Shown: positions 32,884 through 41,854 of the stretch, in pieces | Numbering within the stretch: position 1 is the first letter of the stretch | How the letters are laid out: each line of letters starts with the position of its first letter | Source: Trebonia sp963843745 | GTDB lineage: Bacteria; Actinomycetota; Actinomycetes; Streptosporangiales; Streptosporangiaceae | Assembly (NCBI GenBank): GCA_963843745.1 | Contig: CAWJLP010000012.1 | Location: forward strand, 186,001-250,000 | Direction: 5' to 3' | Length of the DNA stretch: 64,000 nt | Notes under the pieces: model-generated | Databases searched by the model: none | The model's input: the letters and a program-made list of their open reading frames with translations, nothing else | What the model was told of the DNA's origin: nothing | Made by a program: the position numbers and the translations under genes

Positions 32884-34404
32884 GTGACCGCAGCGTCCGG
32901 CTCCAGGTCCTGGCGGACGTCGGCTCGCAGTGCGGCCGAGCAGCCGGCGGCGCGGATGACGTATTCCGATATCATCGCGGGCCACCGGGACCTGCCAGGC
33001 CCGGCGGTGCGGACCGGGGACGGCAGCAGCACCTGGCCGGAACTGCTCGGACGCGCGACGTCTGCGGTGCGGTGGCTGGCGGAGATCGGTGCTGGCGCCC
33101 GCGAGCCGGTGGCGGCGCTGGTCACGACCGGCCTTGACGTGATCGCGCTGACGCTCGCCGCCGCGGCGGCGGGCAAGCCGTTGGCCCCGCTTGGCCCGCG
33201 GCTCACCGAACGTGAGCTGGTGCCGTGCGTCCGGGGCATCGGCGCGATGGTGCTTGTCGCTGAGCGGGAGTCCGCCTCGCTCGGGGAGCGGGTCGCGGCC
33301 GCGTCCGGCGCGCGGCTGGTCGTGCTACCCGAGTTTCCCGTGGCGGCCACTATCGACCTGCCGGCACCACGGATGGAAGACATCGCGGTCATCCTGCACA
33401 CATCAGGGACGACGGGCCTCCCCAAGCCCGTGCCGATGAGCCAGCGGATGCTGGCGCAGCGGGCCCTGGTGAACTCGGCGCTGCTCCGGCTCGACAGCTC
33501 GAGCTCGTATGCGACGGCGTCGCCGTTCCACCACATCGCCGGCTGGGGAAACGTAGCGGTGGCGCTCGGGGCGGGCGCGACGATCGTGCCCGCGCCGCGC
33601 TTCAGCATCGAGGAGTGGCAGCGGCTGGGGTCGCTTGGCATTACCCACGCGCTGCTCGTGCCCACCATGGTCTACATGCTGCTCGAGCAGGATGCGCTCC
33701 GGCTCGAGTCGCTGCGGATCCTGCAGTACGGCTCTGCACCGATGCCCCCGGACACCCTGCGGCGCGCGGTGGCCGCGCTGACCGGCGTCTCCTTCGCCAG
33801 CATCTACGGGCAGACGGAAGGCAGTCCGATCAGCTGCCTGACGCACGACGACCACCTGCGCGCCGCGCGTGACGAGTACCTGCTGGCGTCGGTCGGCCGG
33901 GCGGTGCCCGGCGTCGAGCTGCGGATCGCGGAACCCGACGGCGACGGTGTCGGGGAGGTGCTGGCCCGCGGCCCGCACCTGTTCCGGTACGCGGACGACG
34001 GCTGGCAGCACACTGGGGATCTCGGCTGGCTGGACGCCGACGGCTACCTGTATCTGGTCGGCCGTAAAGGCGACATGATCATCCGCGGCGGCGAGAACGT
34101 CTACCCTCTCGAGGTCGAGAACGTCCTGACCGAGCATCCCGCCGTGGCGGACGCGGCCGTGGTCGGCGTGCCGGACCAGCGGCTCGGGGAGACGGTCAAG
34201 GCGTACGTCGTGCCGGCCGACGGCGCCACGCCACCGGATCAGGACGCGCTGCGGGCGTTCGCCAGGGAGCGGCTGGCGGGCTTCAAGGTGCCCGCCGTCT
34301 GGGAATTCACCGACTCGCTGCCGCGCAACGCCAACGGCAAGGTGCTGCGCGCCCAGCTCATCGCGCGGGCGAAGGAGGAGCACAGGCGTGCGCCGGCTCA
34401 CTGA
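32884..34404 (+). CDS. AMP-forming acyl-CoA ligase
   Basis: 506 residues from GTG 32884, chosen because GAGGAGG lies 6 bases upstream; an internal ATG at 32956 has no ribosome site but begins where family similarity starts. The P-loop VILHTSGTTGLPKPVP, IYGQTEGSP, GWQHTGDLGWLDADGYLYLVGRKGDMIIRGGENVYPLEVE and NANGKVLRAQLIA (catalytic lysine) are intact. It activates an unknown acid. The acyl-CoA dehydrogenase pseudogene begins inside its last codons, so the operon once continued into a dehydrogenase. Confidence 0.85.
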   Translation: MTAASGSRSWRTSARSAAEQPAARMTYSDIIAGHRDLPGPAVRTGDGSSTWPELLGRATSAVRWLAEIGAGAREPVAALVTTGLDVIALTLAAAAAGKPLAPLGPRLTERELVPCVRGIGAMVLVAERESASLGERVAAASGARLVVLPEFPVAATIDLPAPRMEDIAVILHTSGTTGLPKPVPMSQRMLAQRALVNSALLRLDSSSSYATASPFHHIAGWGNVAVALGAGATIVPAPRFSIEEWQRLGSLGITHALLVPTMVYMLLEQDALRLESLRILQYGSAPMPPDTLRRAVAALTGVSFASIYGQTEGSPISCLTHDDHLRAARDEYLLASVGRAVPGVELRIAEPDGDGVGEVLARGPHLFRYADDGWQHTGDLGWLDADGYLYLVGRKGDMIIRGGENVYPLEVENVLTEHPAVADAAVVGVPDQRLGETVKAYVVPADGATPPDQDALRAFARERLAGFKVPAVWEFTDSLPRNANGKVLRAQLIARAKEEHRRAPAH

Positions 34405-34851
34405 CACCGATGGTCTCAGCGACGTGCAGCGGGACATCCTGCGCACCGTGCGGGACTTCGTCGACGCCGAGGTGCTGCCCGTCGCCGCCGAGCTCGACCG
34501 CACCGGCACCTACCCCGACAAGATCGTGGAACGGCTGAAGGAACTCGGCGTCTTCGGGCTGACGAGCAGCGAGCAGTACGGTGGGCTGGGCGAGTCCCTG
34601 CTCACCTACGCCCTGGTGGTGGAGGAGCTGTCCCGCGGCTGGATGAGCATCTCCGGCATCATCAGCACCCATTTCATGGTCGCCTACCTCATCGCCACCC
34701 ACGGGACCTGCCGGTCGAGCGGCTGTACCGCGAGGCGAAGTTCTACGAGGTCGCCCAGGGATCACTGGAGCTGCAGCGGGTCATCGTCGCCAAGGACGTG
34801 CTCCGCTCCTACCTACCGGATACGCATTCGCGATGGAGGTTCGGGCTATGA
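34388..34851 (+). pseudogene. Acyl-CoA dehydrogenase with large internal deletion
   Basis: GTG 34388 with GGAGGAG upstream begins a normal acyl-CoA dehydrogenase N-terminus: DILRTVRDFVDAEVLPVA, LGVFGLTSSEQYGGLG, ISTHFMVAYLIATHGT (about 107 residues). At ~34708 the frame changes and the next sequence is the family's extreme C-terminus, LPVERLYREAKFYEVAQGSL and LELQRVIVAKDVL, up to a TGA at 34851. About 240 residues, including the FAD and catalytic-base regions, are missing, so no active enzyme is possible. Recent loss is suggested by the otherwise clean coding sequence on both sides. Confidence 0.8.
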
Positions 34852-35576
34852 CGTCACAGCCGGTGACCTACGCGGTCAGCAACGGGGTCGCGGTCATCAC
34901 GCTCAGCCGGCCGCAGGCCCGTAACGCGATCGACTCCACGCTCGCGGCCGGTCTCATCGACGCCTTCACCCTGGCCGAGTCTGCCCCCGAGGTCGGCGCG
35001 ATTGTCGTCACGGGCGCCGACCCGGCCTTCTGCGCGGGCGTTGACCTCAAGGAGTTCACCCGCCTGCAGCGGCCGCCCGCCCGGGCGTCGGAGGCCATCG
35101 TGATGGCGGGCAAGTTGACCAAGCCCGCACTCGGGGCGATCAACGGCCCGGTCATGACCGGCGGCCTCGAGCTCGCGCTCGGCCTGGACCTGCTGATCGC
35201 CTCGGAACGGGCCCGGTTCGCCGACACGCACGCGGCGGTCGGGATCCTGCCGGGCGGCGGGATGACCGCCCGGCTGCCGCGGGCGGTGGGCGCCCGGATG
35301 GCCATGGAGATGTCGTACACGGGCCGGGTGATCGACGCCGCCGAGGCGGAACGGATCGGGCTGGTGAACCACGTGGTCGCGCACGAGGACCTGCTTCCGG
35401 CCACAGTCGCGATGGCCGCCACCATCGCCTCGCGCGACCCGGCGGTCCTGCGCCAGCTGAAGAAGCTGTACCAGGTCAGCACCACGGTGACCATGGGCGC
35501 TGCGATGGCCCATGAGCTGCGCGAACGTGACCGCCGCCGGGCGGCGGGGCAGGCCCTGACCCCCAACGCGGGCTGA
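34848..35576 (+). CDS. Enoyl-CoA hydratase/isomerase (crotonase family)
   Basis: 242 residues from ATG 34848, GGAGG 8 bases upstream (the ATG at 34833 lies in the pseudogene). Oxyanion-hole loops TGADPAFCAGVDLKEF and NGPVMTGGLELALGLDL; the region around the second catalytic residue reads FADTHAAVGILPGGGM, nearly identical in type to the hydratase at 26199, so the two are close paralogues. It probably acts in the same operon as the ligases at 32884 and 35626. Confidence 0.85.
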   Translation: MTSQPVTYAVSNGVAVITLSRPQARNAIDSTLAAGLIDAFTLAESAPEVGAIVVTGADPAFCAGVDLKEFTRLQRPPARASEAIVMAGKLTKPALGAINGPVMTGGLELALGLDLLIASERARFADTHAAVGILPGGGMTARLPRAVGARMAMEMSYTGRVIDAAEAERIGLVNHVVAHEDLLPATVAMAATIASRDPAVLRQLKKLYQVSTTVTMGAAMAHELRERDRRRAAGQALTPNAG

Positions 35577-35625
35577 CGGCGCCCACTCATCTCGGAGATC
35601 GGCCAACCAGGAACAGGCGAGAGCG

Positions 35626-37269
35626 ATGACGCACGCGGCAAAAGACCGGTGGGGGTACATCCCCGAGGAGCTGAGGATCCGCTACGACGAGGAGTTCGCC
35701 AGCATCCCGGACGCGGTGCGTGCGTCGGCGCGCCGGTTCCCGGATGCGGAGGCCCTGGTCGACGGGGACGAGCGCTGGTCGTTCGCCGGCCTCGAGGCGG
35801 CCATGCACGCATCGGTGCGGTCGGTGCTCGCCATGGGCGTGCGCCCCGGCAACCGGGTCGCGCTGTGGGCGCCGAACAGCGCACGCTGGATCATCGCCGC
35901 CCTCGGCATCCTCGGCGCCGGGGGGATCTTGGTCCCGGTCAACACCAGGTTCAAGGGCCAGGAGGCCGCCTACGTCCTGGAGAAGAGCGGAGCCACTGCC
36001 CTGTTCGTCGTGACTGACTTCCTGGACACGGACTACGTAGGCATGCTGCGGGCCGCCGCTCCCGGCGCTCCTGTGCTGCGGCCCGGCCGTACGGTCGTCG
36101 TGTCCGGCCCGGCCGAGCCGCTACTCGTGTCGTGGGCGGAATTCCTCGCCGCCGGGGACGCGGTTCCCGCCGCGGACGCGGACGCGGCGATCGACGCGGT
36201 GCGGGGCGACACCGTGTCGGACCTCATGTTCACGTCCGGCACGACCGGCCACCCCAAGGGCGTGCGCCTCACCCACGCCCAGTCGCTGCGGGCGCACGGC
36301 TGGTACGCGAAGCTGATGGACTTCCGGCCGGGCGACCGCTACCTCATCATCCCGCCGTTCTTCCACACGTTCGGCTACAAAGCCGGCTGGATGGCGTGCG
36401 TCGTGCACGGCGTGACAATCCTCCCGCAGGCCGTCTTCGACGTCGACGACGTCGTCAGCAGGATCGAGACCGAGCGTGTCTCGATCCTGCTGGGCCCGCC
36501 GACCGTCTTCCGGGCGGTTCTCGACGCCCCGCGAGGTCACGACTACTCGTCTCTCCGGGTGGTCATGGCTTCGGCGGCGCTCACGCCGCCGGAACTGCTG
36601 CGCCGCGTGCGCGATGAGCTCAAGCCCGATGTCATCGCCAACGGCTACGGGCTGACCGAGGCGACCTCCCTGGTCACCGCGGCAGCGCCGTCGATCGATG
36701 ATTTCGAGCACATCGTCACCACGGTGGGCAGGCCCGCCTGGGACGTGGAAGTACGGCTGGTAGACGATCGCGGTCACGACGTCCCGGCCGGAACGCCAGG
36801 GGAGATCCTGGTCCGCGGCTACGGCGTCATGGCCGGGTACTGGGAGGACCCGGAGAAAACCGCGGAGGTCATCGACGCCGACGGCTGGCTGCGCACCGGA
36901 GACATCGCCACGAGGGACGCCGACGGCTACGTGACGATCACCGATCGCAAGAAGGACATGGTCCTGGTGGGCGGCTTCAACGTGTACCCGGCCGAGGTGG
37001 AACGGATCCTGGGGCAGCATCCGGACGTGGCGGCGATCGCCGTGGTCGGGGCGGCCGATACGCGGCTGGGCGAGGTGCCGGTCGCCTTCGTCGTGCCGGT
37101 CCAGGGAGCGGGCCTGACCGAGCGGGAGTTCCTCTCGTGGGCCGCCGGGCGGATAGCGAACTTCAAGCTGCCGCGGCGCGCCTTCCTGGTGGATGAGCTG
37201 CCTCGCAACGCCAGCATGAAAGTGTTGAAGGCCGACCTGCGCGCCCGTCTCCAGACCCTGATGACGTGA
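35626..37269 (+). CDS. FadD3-like acyl-CoA ligase
   Basis: 547 residues. Full ligase set: LMFTSGTTGHPKGVRLTH, PPFFHTFGYKAGW, NGYGLTEATS, GWLRTGDIATRDADGYVTITDRKKDMVLVGGFNVYP and the catalytic lysine in NASMKVLK. The NASMKV variant and overall form resemble the FadD3 group, one member of which activates the HIP ring-degradation intermediate of steroids; specificity here is inferred only. It follows the hydratase by 49 bases and ends 10 bases before the convergent Mo-hydroxylase gene. Confidence 0.85.
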   Translation: MTHAAKDRWGYIPEELRIRYDEEFASIPDAVRASARRFPDAEALVDGDERWSFAGLEAAMHASVRSVLAMGVRPGNRVALWAPNSARWIIAALGILGAGGILVPVNTRFKGQEAAYVLEKSGATALFVVTDFLDTDYVGMLRAAAPGAPVLRPGRTVVVSGPAEPLLVSWAEFLAAGDAVPAADADAAIDAVRGDTVSDLMFTSGTTGHPKGVRLTHAQSLRAHGWYAKLMDFRPGDRYLIIPPFFHTFGYKAGWMACVVHGVTILPQAVFDVDDVVSRIETERVSILLGPPTVFRAVLDAPRGHDYSSLRVVMASAALTPPELLRRVRDELKPDVIANGYGLTEATSLVTAAAPSIDDFEHIVTTVGRPAWDVEVRLVDDRGHDVPAGTPGEILVRGYGVMAGYWEDPEKTAEVIDADGWLRTGDIATRDADGYVTITDRKKDMVLVGGFNVYPAEVERILGQHPDVAAIAVVGAADTRLGEVPVAFVVPVQGAGLTEREFLSWAAGRIANFKLPRRAFLVDELPRNASMKVLKADLRARLQTLMT

Positions 37270-37279
37270 CCGTACGGGC

Positions 37280-39640
37280 CTAAACGGCGTTGTCCCTGGC
37301 CATGATCGCGGTGACGATGGCCGACGGGCTCATCGGCTGGCTGGCGAGGTGGACGCCGAGCGGGGCGAGCGCGTCGTTGATCGCGTTGGCGAGCGCCGGC
37401 GGCGAGGCGATCGCCCCGCCTTCGCCCATGCCCTTGGCGCCACCGGGCAGCCGCGACGCCGTTTCGAGGTGCCCGTACTCGATGACCGGGGCCTCGGCGG
37501 CGGTGGGGAGTAGGTAGTCGAGGAACGTGCTGGTCAGCGGGTTACCGTCGGCGTCGTAGACCATGTGCTCGTAGAGCACGCCGCCGATTCCCTGCACCAC
37601 GCCCCCGGCGATCTGCCCCTCGACCACCATGGGGTTGATCATGACGCCGCAGTCCTCGCTGACCACGTACCGCAGGATGCTGACGTGGCCCGTTACCGGG
37701 TCGACCTTCACGGTCGCCGCGTGGCAGGCGTTGGAGAACGTGAAGGGCGGCGCCTTGAACCGCTCGCTCACCTCCAGCGTGACGGGCGCCCCGTCCGGCA
37801 GCGTCGCGTGCTCGAAGTAAGCGAGCGCCGCGAGCTTGGCGAAGGGCATGGCCGACGCCGGGTCGCCGCGGACGGCGACCGCCGAGTCGGCCACCTCGAG
37901 GTCGCTGGGCGCCACCTCGAGCACGGCGGCGGCGAGCGCGACGATCCGCTCTCGCACGCCGAGGGCCGCTTGCCTGGCCGCGCCGGCTGACACGACCGCG
38001 CTGCGGCTGCCGCCGGTGCCCGCCCCGTAGGGCACGAAAGCCGTGTCGCCCTGCATGAAGCTGATGTCGGCGATGTCGCAGCCCAGGTTGTCGGCCACCA
38101 CCTGGGCCATCGTGGTCTCCAGGCTCTGCCCGTGGCTGGCCGTGCCCATGATCAGCGCGACCCGTCCGTCAGGCTCGAGGCGCACGGTCGCGCCCTCGGT
38201 GCCGAGCGGGCCGAATGACTGTGACGGTTCGATGTAGAGCGCGAGCCCGATCCCGAGCAGGCGTCCCTGCTCACGCGCCGTGGCCTGCTCTTTGCGGAAC
38301 GCGTCGTAGCCGATCAGCGCAGCTGCCTGCTCCAGCGTCTCCGCGGGGCTCACGGTGTCGTAGACCATGCCGGTGGCGGTGGTGAACGGCAGTTCCGCTG
38401 GGCCGATCACGTTCCGCCTGCGCAGCTCGAGCGGATCGATGCCGAGGCGCCGCGCGGCCACGTCGACCATCTGCTCGCGGGCGACCGTCTCCATCATCCA
38501 CGGACCGCGGTACGCGCACCGGCCGCAGGTCGTGGTGTAGACGGCCTTGGCTCCGTAGGACAGCGCGGGGATCCGGTAGGGACCGGGGAAGATCAGGGAT
38601 CCGGCCCCTGCGGTGCTGCCGTTGCCGGGGAACGGGTAGGCGCCGACGTTCTCTACCTGCTCGACCCGGACCCCGGTGAAATGCCCGGCGTCGTCGGTGG
38701 CCACCGACACGGTCATCTGCTCCTCGCGGGCATGGCCGCCGCTGAGCAGGTTCTCGTTGCGGTCCTCGATCCATTTCACCGGCCGGCCGAGGCGGCGCGT
38801 GGCGAGGACGACCGCGATGTCCTCCCGCATCGGGAACATCTTCTGCCCGAACCCGCCGCCCACGTCGCCCATGATCACCCGGATCCGCGCCTCGGGCAGG
38901 GCAAGGATCCGTGCGCAGATCGCGCGGAACTCGTGCGGCCCCTGCGTGGCGGCCCAGACGGTGAGCTGCTCGCTGGCCGGGTCCCACTGGGCGACAAGCC
39001 CGCGGGTTTCCATCGGCACGCAGACGTAGCGGTGCTGGTAGAAGGTCTCGGTGATGACGTGCGCGGCGTCGGCGAAGGCGGTGTCGATGGCCGGGGATGC
39101 CGCGGCGGGAATCTCGCCCGCGAGGTTGGTGCCGAGCTCGGGATGGACCAGGTCCGCGGCGCCGTCCAGCGCCGCGCCGACCTCAAGCACAGGCGGCAGC
39201 GGTTCGATGTCCGCGGCGACGAGCTCAGCCGCGTCCTCCGCGATGTACCGGCTCTCTGCGACGACCAGCGCGATCGGGTCGCCCACGTAGCGGACATCGG
39301 TATCCGCCAGCGGGCGGAACGGAGCCGACGGAGCCATCGGGCCCATCATCGTCTGCCACATCGGATGCAGCCCCGGGTTCAGGTCAGCGGCGGTGAGCAC
39401 GGCGACGACTCCGGGCAGCGCCCTGGCCTCCTCGATGTCGACGCCGCGGAGCTGGCCGTGTGCCGCGGTGCTGCGGACGAACGCCGCGTGCAGCACGCCG
39501 GGCACGATCACGTCGTCGACGTAGCGTCCGCGCCCGGTCAGCAGCCGCGGGTCCTCCCGGCGGCGCACCGACTGGCCGATGTACCGCCCTGCGGCCATGG
39601 CAGGGCTGGCGGCCGCGCTGGTGACCTCTGTACCGCTCAT
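37280..39640 (-). CDS. Molybdenum hydroxylase large subunit (xanthine dehydrogenase/CoxL family)
   Basis: 786 residues from ATG 39640. Opens RYIGQSVRRREDPRLLTGRGRY and has GGFGQKMFPMREDIAV, EMTVSV-like middle, GTGGSRSAVVSAGAARQA and GAKGMGEGG, all Moco-binding segments of the family. The active-site loop reads AYRGPWMME near residue 375, instead of the AYRCSFR of form I CO dehydrogenase or AYRGAGR of form II, so CO oxidation is unlikely and an aromatic or heterocyclic hydroxylase is more plausible. Third gene of a leftward M-S-L operon. Confidence 0.9.
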   Translation of the reverse strand: MSGTEVTSAAASPAMAAGRYIGQSVRRREDPRLLTGRGRYVDDVIVPGVLHAAFVRSTAAHGQLRGVDIEEARALPGVVAVLTAADLNPGLHPMWQTMMGPMAPSAPFRPLADTDVRYVGDPIALVVAESRYIAEDAAELVAADIEPLPPVLEVGAALDGAADLVHPELGTNLAGEIPAAASPAIDTAFADAAHVITETFYQHRYVCVPMETRGLVAQWDPASEQLTVWAATQGPHEFRAICARILALPEARIRVIMGDVGGGFGQKMFPMREDIAVVLATRRLGRPVKWIEDRNENLLSGGHAREEQMTVSVATDDAGHFTGVRVEQVENVGAYPFPGNGSTAGAGSLIFPGPYRIPALSYGAKAVYTTTCGRCAYRGPWMMETVAREQMVDVAARRLGIDPLELRRRNVIGPAELPFTTATGMVYDTVSPAETLEQAAALIGYDAFRKEQATAREQGRLLGIGLALYIEPSQSFGPLGTEGATVRLEPDGRVALIMGTASHGQSLETTMAQVVADNLGCDIADISFMQGDTAFVPYGAGTGGSRSAVVSAGAARQAALGVRERIVALAAAVLEVAPSDLEVADSAVAVRGDPASAMPFAKLAALAYFEHATLPDGAPVTLEVSERFKAPPFTFSNACHAATVKVDPVTGHVSILRYVVSEDCGVMINPMVVEGQIAGGVVQGIGGVLYEHMVYDADGNPLTSTFLDYLLPTAAEAPVIEYGHLETASRLPGGAKGMGEGGAIASPPALANAINDALAPLGVHLASQPMSPSAIVTAIMARDNAV

Positions 39641-39713
39641 GAGGCCACCTCGCTGGCGCTCGGGGTCCGCATTCGCGGACGCACAGTACTCACCGATTCG
39701 CTCGCGAGCTCGC

Positions 39714-40244
39714 TCATTGCTGCTCCTCGGCTAGGTCCCGCGCAGCGCGGCGGGCCGCGGCGATGATGCCCTGATACCCGGTGCACCGGCACAAGTTCCC
39801 GGAGAGCGCGTCGCGCAGTTCCGCGTCGCTCGGCGCCGGATTGTCCCGCAGGTAGGCGGTGACAGACACGACAAAGCCGGGGGTGCAGAACCCGCATTGC
39901 AGGCCGTGCTCCTCGCGGAAAGCCTGCTGGACGGGGGACAGGCCACCGCCGGGCGGAGTCAACCCCTCGATGGTCACGACGTTCGCGCCGTCGGCCTGGA
40001 CGGCGAACATGAGGCAGGAGCGGACCGCCGCCCCGTCGACGATGACGGTGCACGCGCCGCACACGCCGTGCTCGCAGCCCAGGTGCGTGCCGGTGAAGCC
40101 GAAATCCTCGCGCAGCGTGTCGGCGAGCGTCTTGCGCGATTCAACCGTCGCGCGCCGGGGGGTGCCGTTGACCGTCATGGATACCTGCGCGACGAACACG
40201 CCTTGGTCTCGCGCTTCCCGCGTCTCGGTCACGTGGTCAGCCAT
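39714..40244 (-). CDS. Molybdenum hydroxylase 2Fe-2S subunit (CoxS-like)
   Basis: 176 residues. Both 2Fe-2S sites are complete: Cys57, 62, 65, 77 (GCEHGVCGACTV ... RSC) and Cys117, 120, 152, 154 (LQCGFCTPGF, NLCRCTGYQ). It passes electrons from the Moco subunit to the FAD subunit. The ATG overlaps the upstream FAD-subunit stop by 8 bases. A 73-base gap separates it from the large subunit. Confidence 0.92.
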   Translation of the reverse strand: MADHVTETREARDQGVFVAQVSMTVNGTPRRATVESRKTLADTLREDFGFTGTHLGCEHGVCGACTVIVDGAAVRSCLMFAVQADGANVVTIEGLTPPGGGLSPVQQAFREEHGLQCGFCTPGFVVSVTAYLRDNPAPSDAELRDALSGNLCRCTGYQGIIAAARRAARDLAEEQQ

Positions 40245-41139
40245 GTGCCGCCTCCTGGGTAGCGCCTGTATCGGCCCGGGCCTCCGCCACCGCGGCGGTG
40301 AGCGCCTGCGCCGCCATCGCCGCGCCCACGCGGCGGCGGTAGGCGGATGTCGCGTGCACGTCGTCCGGCGGATCGGTGTCCGCCACCGCGAGCAGCCCGA
40401 TCTCGGTCATGTCGAGGTCCCCGGGAGCGGCTCCGGTGATGGCCTGTTCTTCCTGGAAGGCGCGAACTGGCACGGCGCCGAGCCCGAGCAGCCCGATAGC
40501 CGCGCGCTCGATCCGGCCGCCCGCGTCCAAGGTGACGGCGCACAGCGCGCCCGCCAGGGCGAAGTCGCCGCTGCGCCGCGCGAACTCCCTGATCGCGAAC
40601 CCGGTGCGACCCGGCCACACCAGGAAGCGCAGGGAAGTGAGCACCTCGTCCGGCTCCAGGGTCGTCGTGTACGTCGACGCGAAGAACTCGGCCGCCGGGA
40701 TCCGCCGGGTGCGTTCCGGGCCGGCCGCTTCCATCTCGGCGTCCAGGGTCACGGCCACCGCCGGGATCTCCGCGGCCGGATCGGCGTGCGCGCACGAGCC
40801 CCCGACGGTCCCGCGGTTGCGGATCTGGAAGTGCCCGATGAACGGGATGGCCCGGGCCAGCAGCGGGACGGAACCGGCGACGAGGGGATCGCGCCCGGCT
40901 GCCGCATGCGTGGTCATGGCGCCAACCGCGATGCTGCCGCCGTCGTCGCGCACGTACCTCAGCGCGCCTACCTGCCCGAGATCCACGATGTGGCCGAAGC
41001 GCCCGAGCCGCAGCGCCATCACCGGCACCAGGCTCTGGCCGCCGGCGAGCACCTTGGCCTCGTCACCGAAAGCGGCGAGCGTGCCAATCGCCTCGGCCAG
41101 CGTTTCCGGGCGGTGGTAGGAGAACGGTGCCGGCTTCAT
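40237..41139 (-). CDS. Molybdenum hydroxylase FAD subunit (CoxM-like)
   Basis: 300 residues from ATG 41139, where family similarity begins (MKPAPFSYHRPETLAEA). FAD-binding loops AGGQSLVPVMALR and RNRGTVGGSCAHADPAAE are clear, followed by the CO_deh_flav C-terminal domain (AAIGLLGLGAVPVRA). It has no own ribosome site, but its start overlaps the stop of a nine-codon ORF (41136-41165) that does, so translation is probably coupled. A longer frame from TTG 41196 is possible but less likely. Confidence 0.88.
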   Translation of the reverse strand: MKPAPFSYHRPETLAEAIGTLAAFGDEAKVLAGGQSLVPVMALRLGRFGHIVDLGQVGALRYVRDDGGSIAVGAMTTHAAAGRDPLVAGSVPLLARAIPFIGHFQIRNRGTVGGSCAHADPAAEIPAVAVTLDAEMEAAGPERTRRIPAAEFFASTYTTTLEPDEVLTSLRFLVWPGRTGFAIREFARRSGDFALAGALCAVTLDAGGRIERAAIGLLGLGAVPVRAFQEEQAITGAAPGDLDMTEIGLLAVADTDPPDDVHATSAYRRRVGAAMAAQALTAAVAEARADTGATQEAAHG

Positions 41140-41165
41140 GCCGGCCGCGCGCAAGTGTTCCGCAT
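41136..41165 (-). CDS. Nine-residue leader ORF of the Mo-hydroxylase operon
   Basis: Revcomp ATG at 41165, with GAGGAG at 5-base spacing, encodes MRNTCARPA and stops with a TGA overlapping the FAD-subunit ATG (ATGA). The downstream gene lacks a ribosome site, so this short ORF may deliver ribosomes to it. The peptide has one cysteine and two arginines; a regulatory role is speculative. Confidence 0.4.
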   Translation of the reverse strand: MRNTCARPA

Positions 41166-41208
41166 GTCCGCTCCTCGTGTTACGGTGCCCGCACAATGCG
41201 CGTTGAAC

Positions 41209-41233
41209 AGTGAATTAAGTTATATTAATATAC
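41209..41233. promoter_or_regulatory. 25-base AT-rich element, copy 2
   Basis: Same element as 15938-15962 (23 of 25 identical; begins AGTGAATTAAGT, ends TATTAATATAC), here between the leftward Mo-hydroxylase operon and the rightward DoxX gene. Contains the dyad ATTAA-N6-TTAAT. Likely a shared operator/promoter. Confidence 0.55.
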
Positions 41234-41269
41234 CTGCAGGGTCAACGGGCAGGCGGAAGGACGGCGAGA

Positions 41270-41815
41270 ATGGTCAGTGTGAACATCGCGGCGCTCGTGC
41301 TCCGGCTCGTCGTGGGCGGAACGATGATGGCGCACGGCTGGAACCACGCCTTCGGCGGCGGCAAGCTGCCCGGGACGGCGCGGTGGTTCGAGTCGATCGG
41401 CATCCGGCCGGGCCGGGTGCACGCGCTGGCCGCCACCGTGACCGAACTCGGCGCGGGCGGGCTGCTCATTCTCGGCCTGCTGACCCCGCTGGCCGCGGCG
41501 GGCGTGGTCGGGACCATGCTGGTGGCGCTGATCGCCAACCACGCCAAGAACGGCTTCTTTATCTTCCGGCCCGGCGAGGGCTACGAGTACGTGCTGATGA
41601 TCACCCTGGTGTCCTGCGCGATCGGCGCCCTCGGCGCCGGTGACTGGTCGCTTGACTACGCGGCCGGCCTCAGCGTGACCGGGTGGGCGGGGCTGGCCGT
41701 CGCGGCGCTGGCCGGCGCCGGTGGCGCTGCGCTGCTGCTGGCGACCAGCTGGCGCCCGCACCCCCGTGTTTCCGCATCCGCTCCCGTTGCTGAATCAGCT
41801 AAAAAGGTTGTATGA
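41270..41815 (+). CDS. DoxX-family membrane protein
   Basis: 181 residues with four predicted hydrophobic helices (NIAALVLRLVVGGTMMAHG, LGAGGLLILGLLTPLAAAGVV, VLMITLVSCAIGAL, GLAVAALAGAGGAALLLATS), the layout of DoxX proteins. The charged WFESIGIRPGR loop is typical. DoxX family members are integral membrane oxidoreductase-associated proteins of poorly known role. GGAAGGA precedes the ATG. It is divergent from the Mo-hydroxylase operon. Confidence 0.8.
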   Translation: MVSVNIAALVLRLVVGGTMMAHGWNHAFGGGKLPGTARWFESIGIRPGRVHALAATVTELGAGGLLILGLLTPLAAAGVVGTMLVALIANHAKNGFFIFRPGEGYEYVLMITLVSCAIGALGAGDWSLDYAAGLSVTGWAGLAVAALAGAGGAALLLATSWRPHPRVSASAPVAESAKKVV

Positions 41816-41854
41816 TTCGTGGACTGGTGACGGTTCCGCGGCGGGAGGCCTGTG

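Noticed and set aside
37280..41139. Aerobic carbon monoxide dehydrogenase
   Set aside because: The active-site loop is AYRGPWMME rather than AYRCSFR, and no coxD-G accessory genes are nearby.
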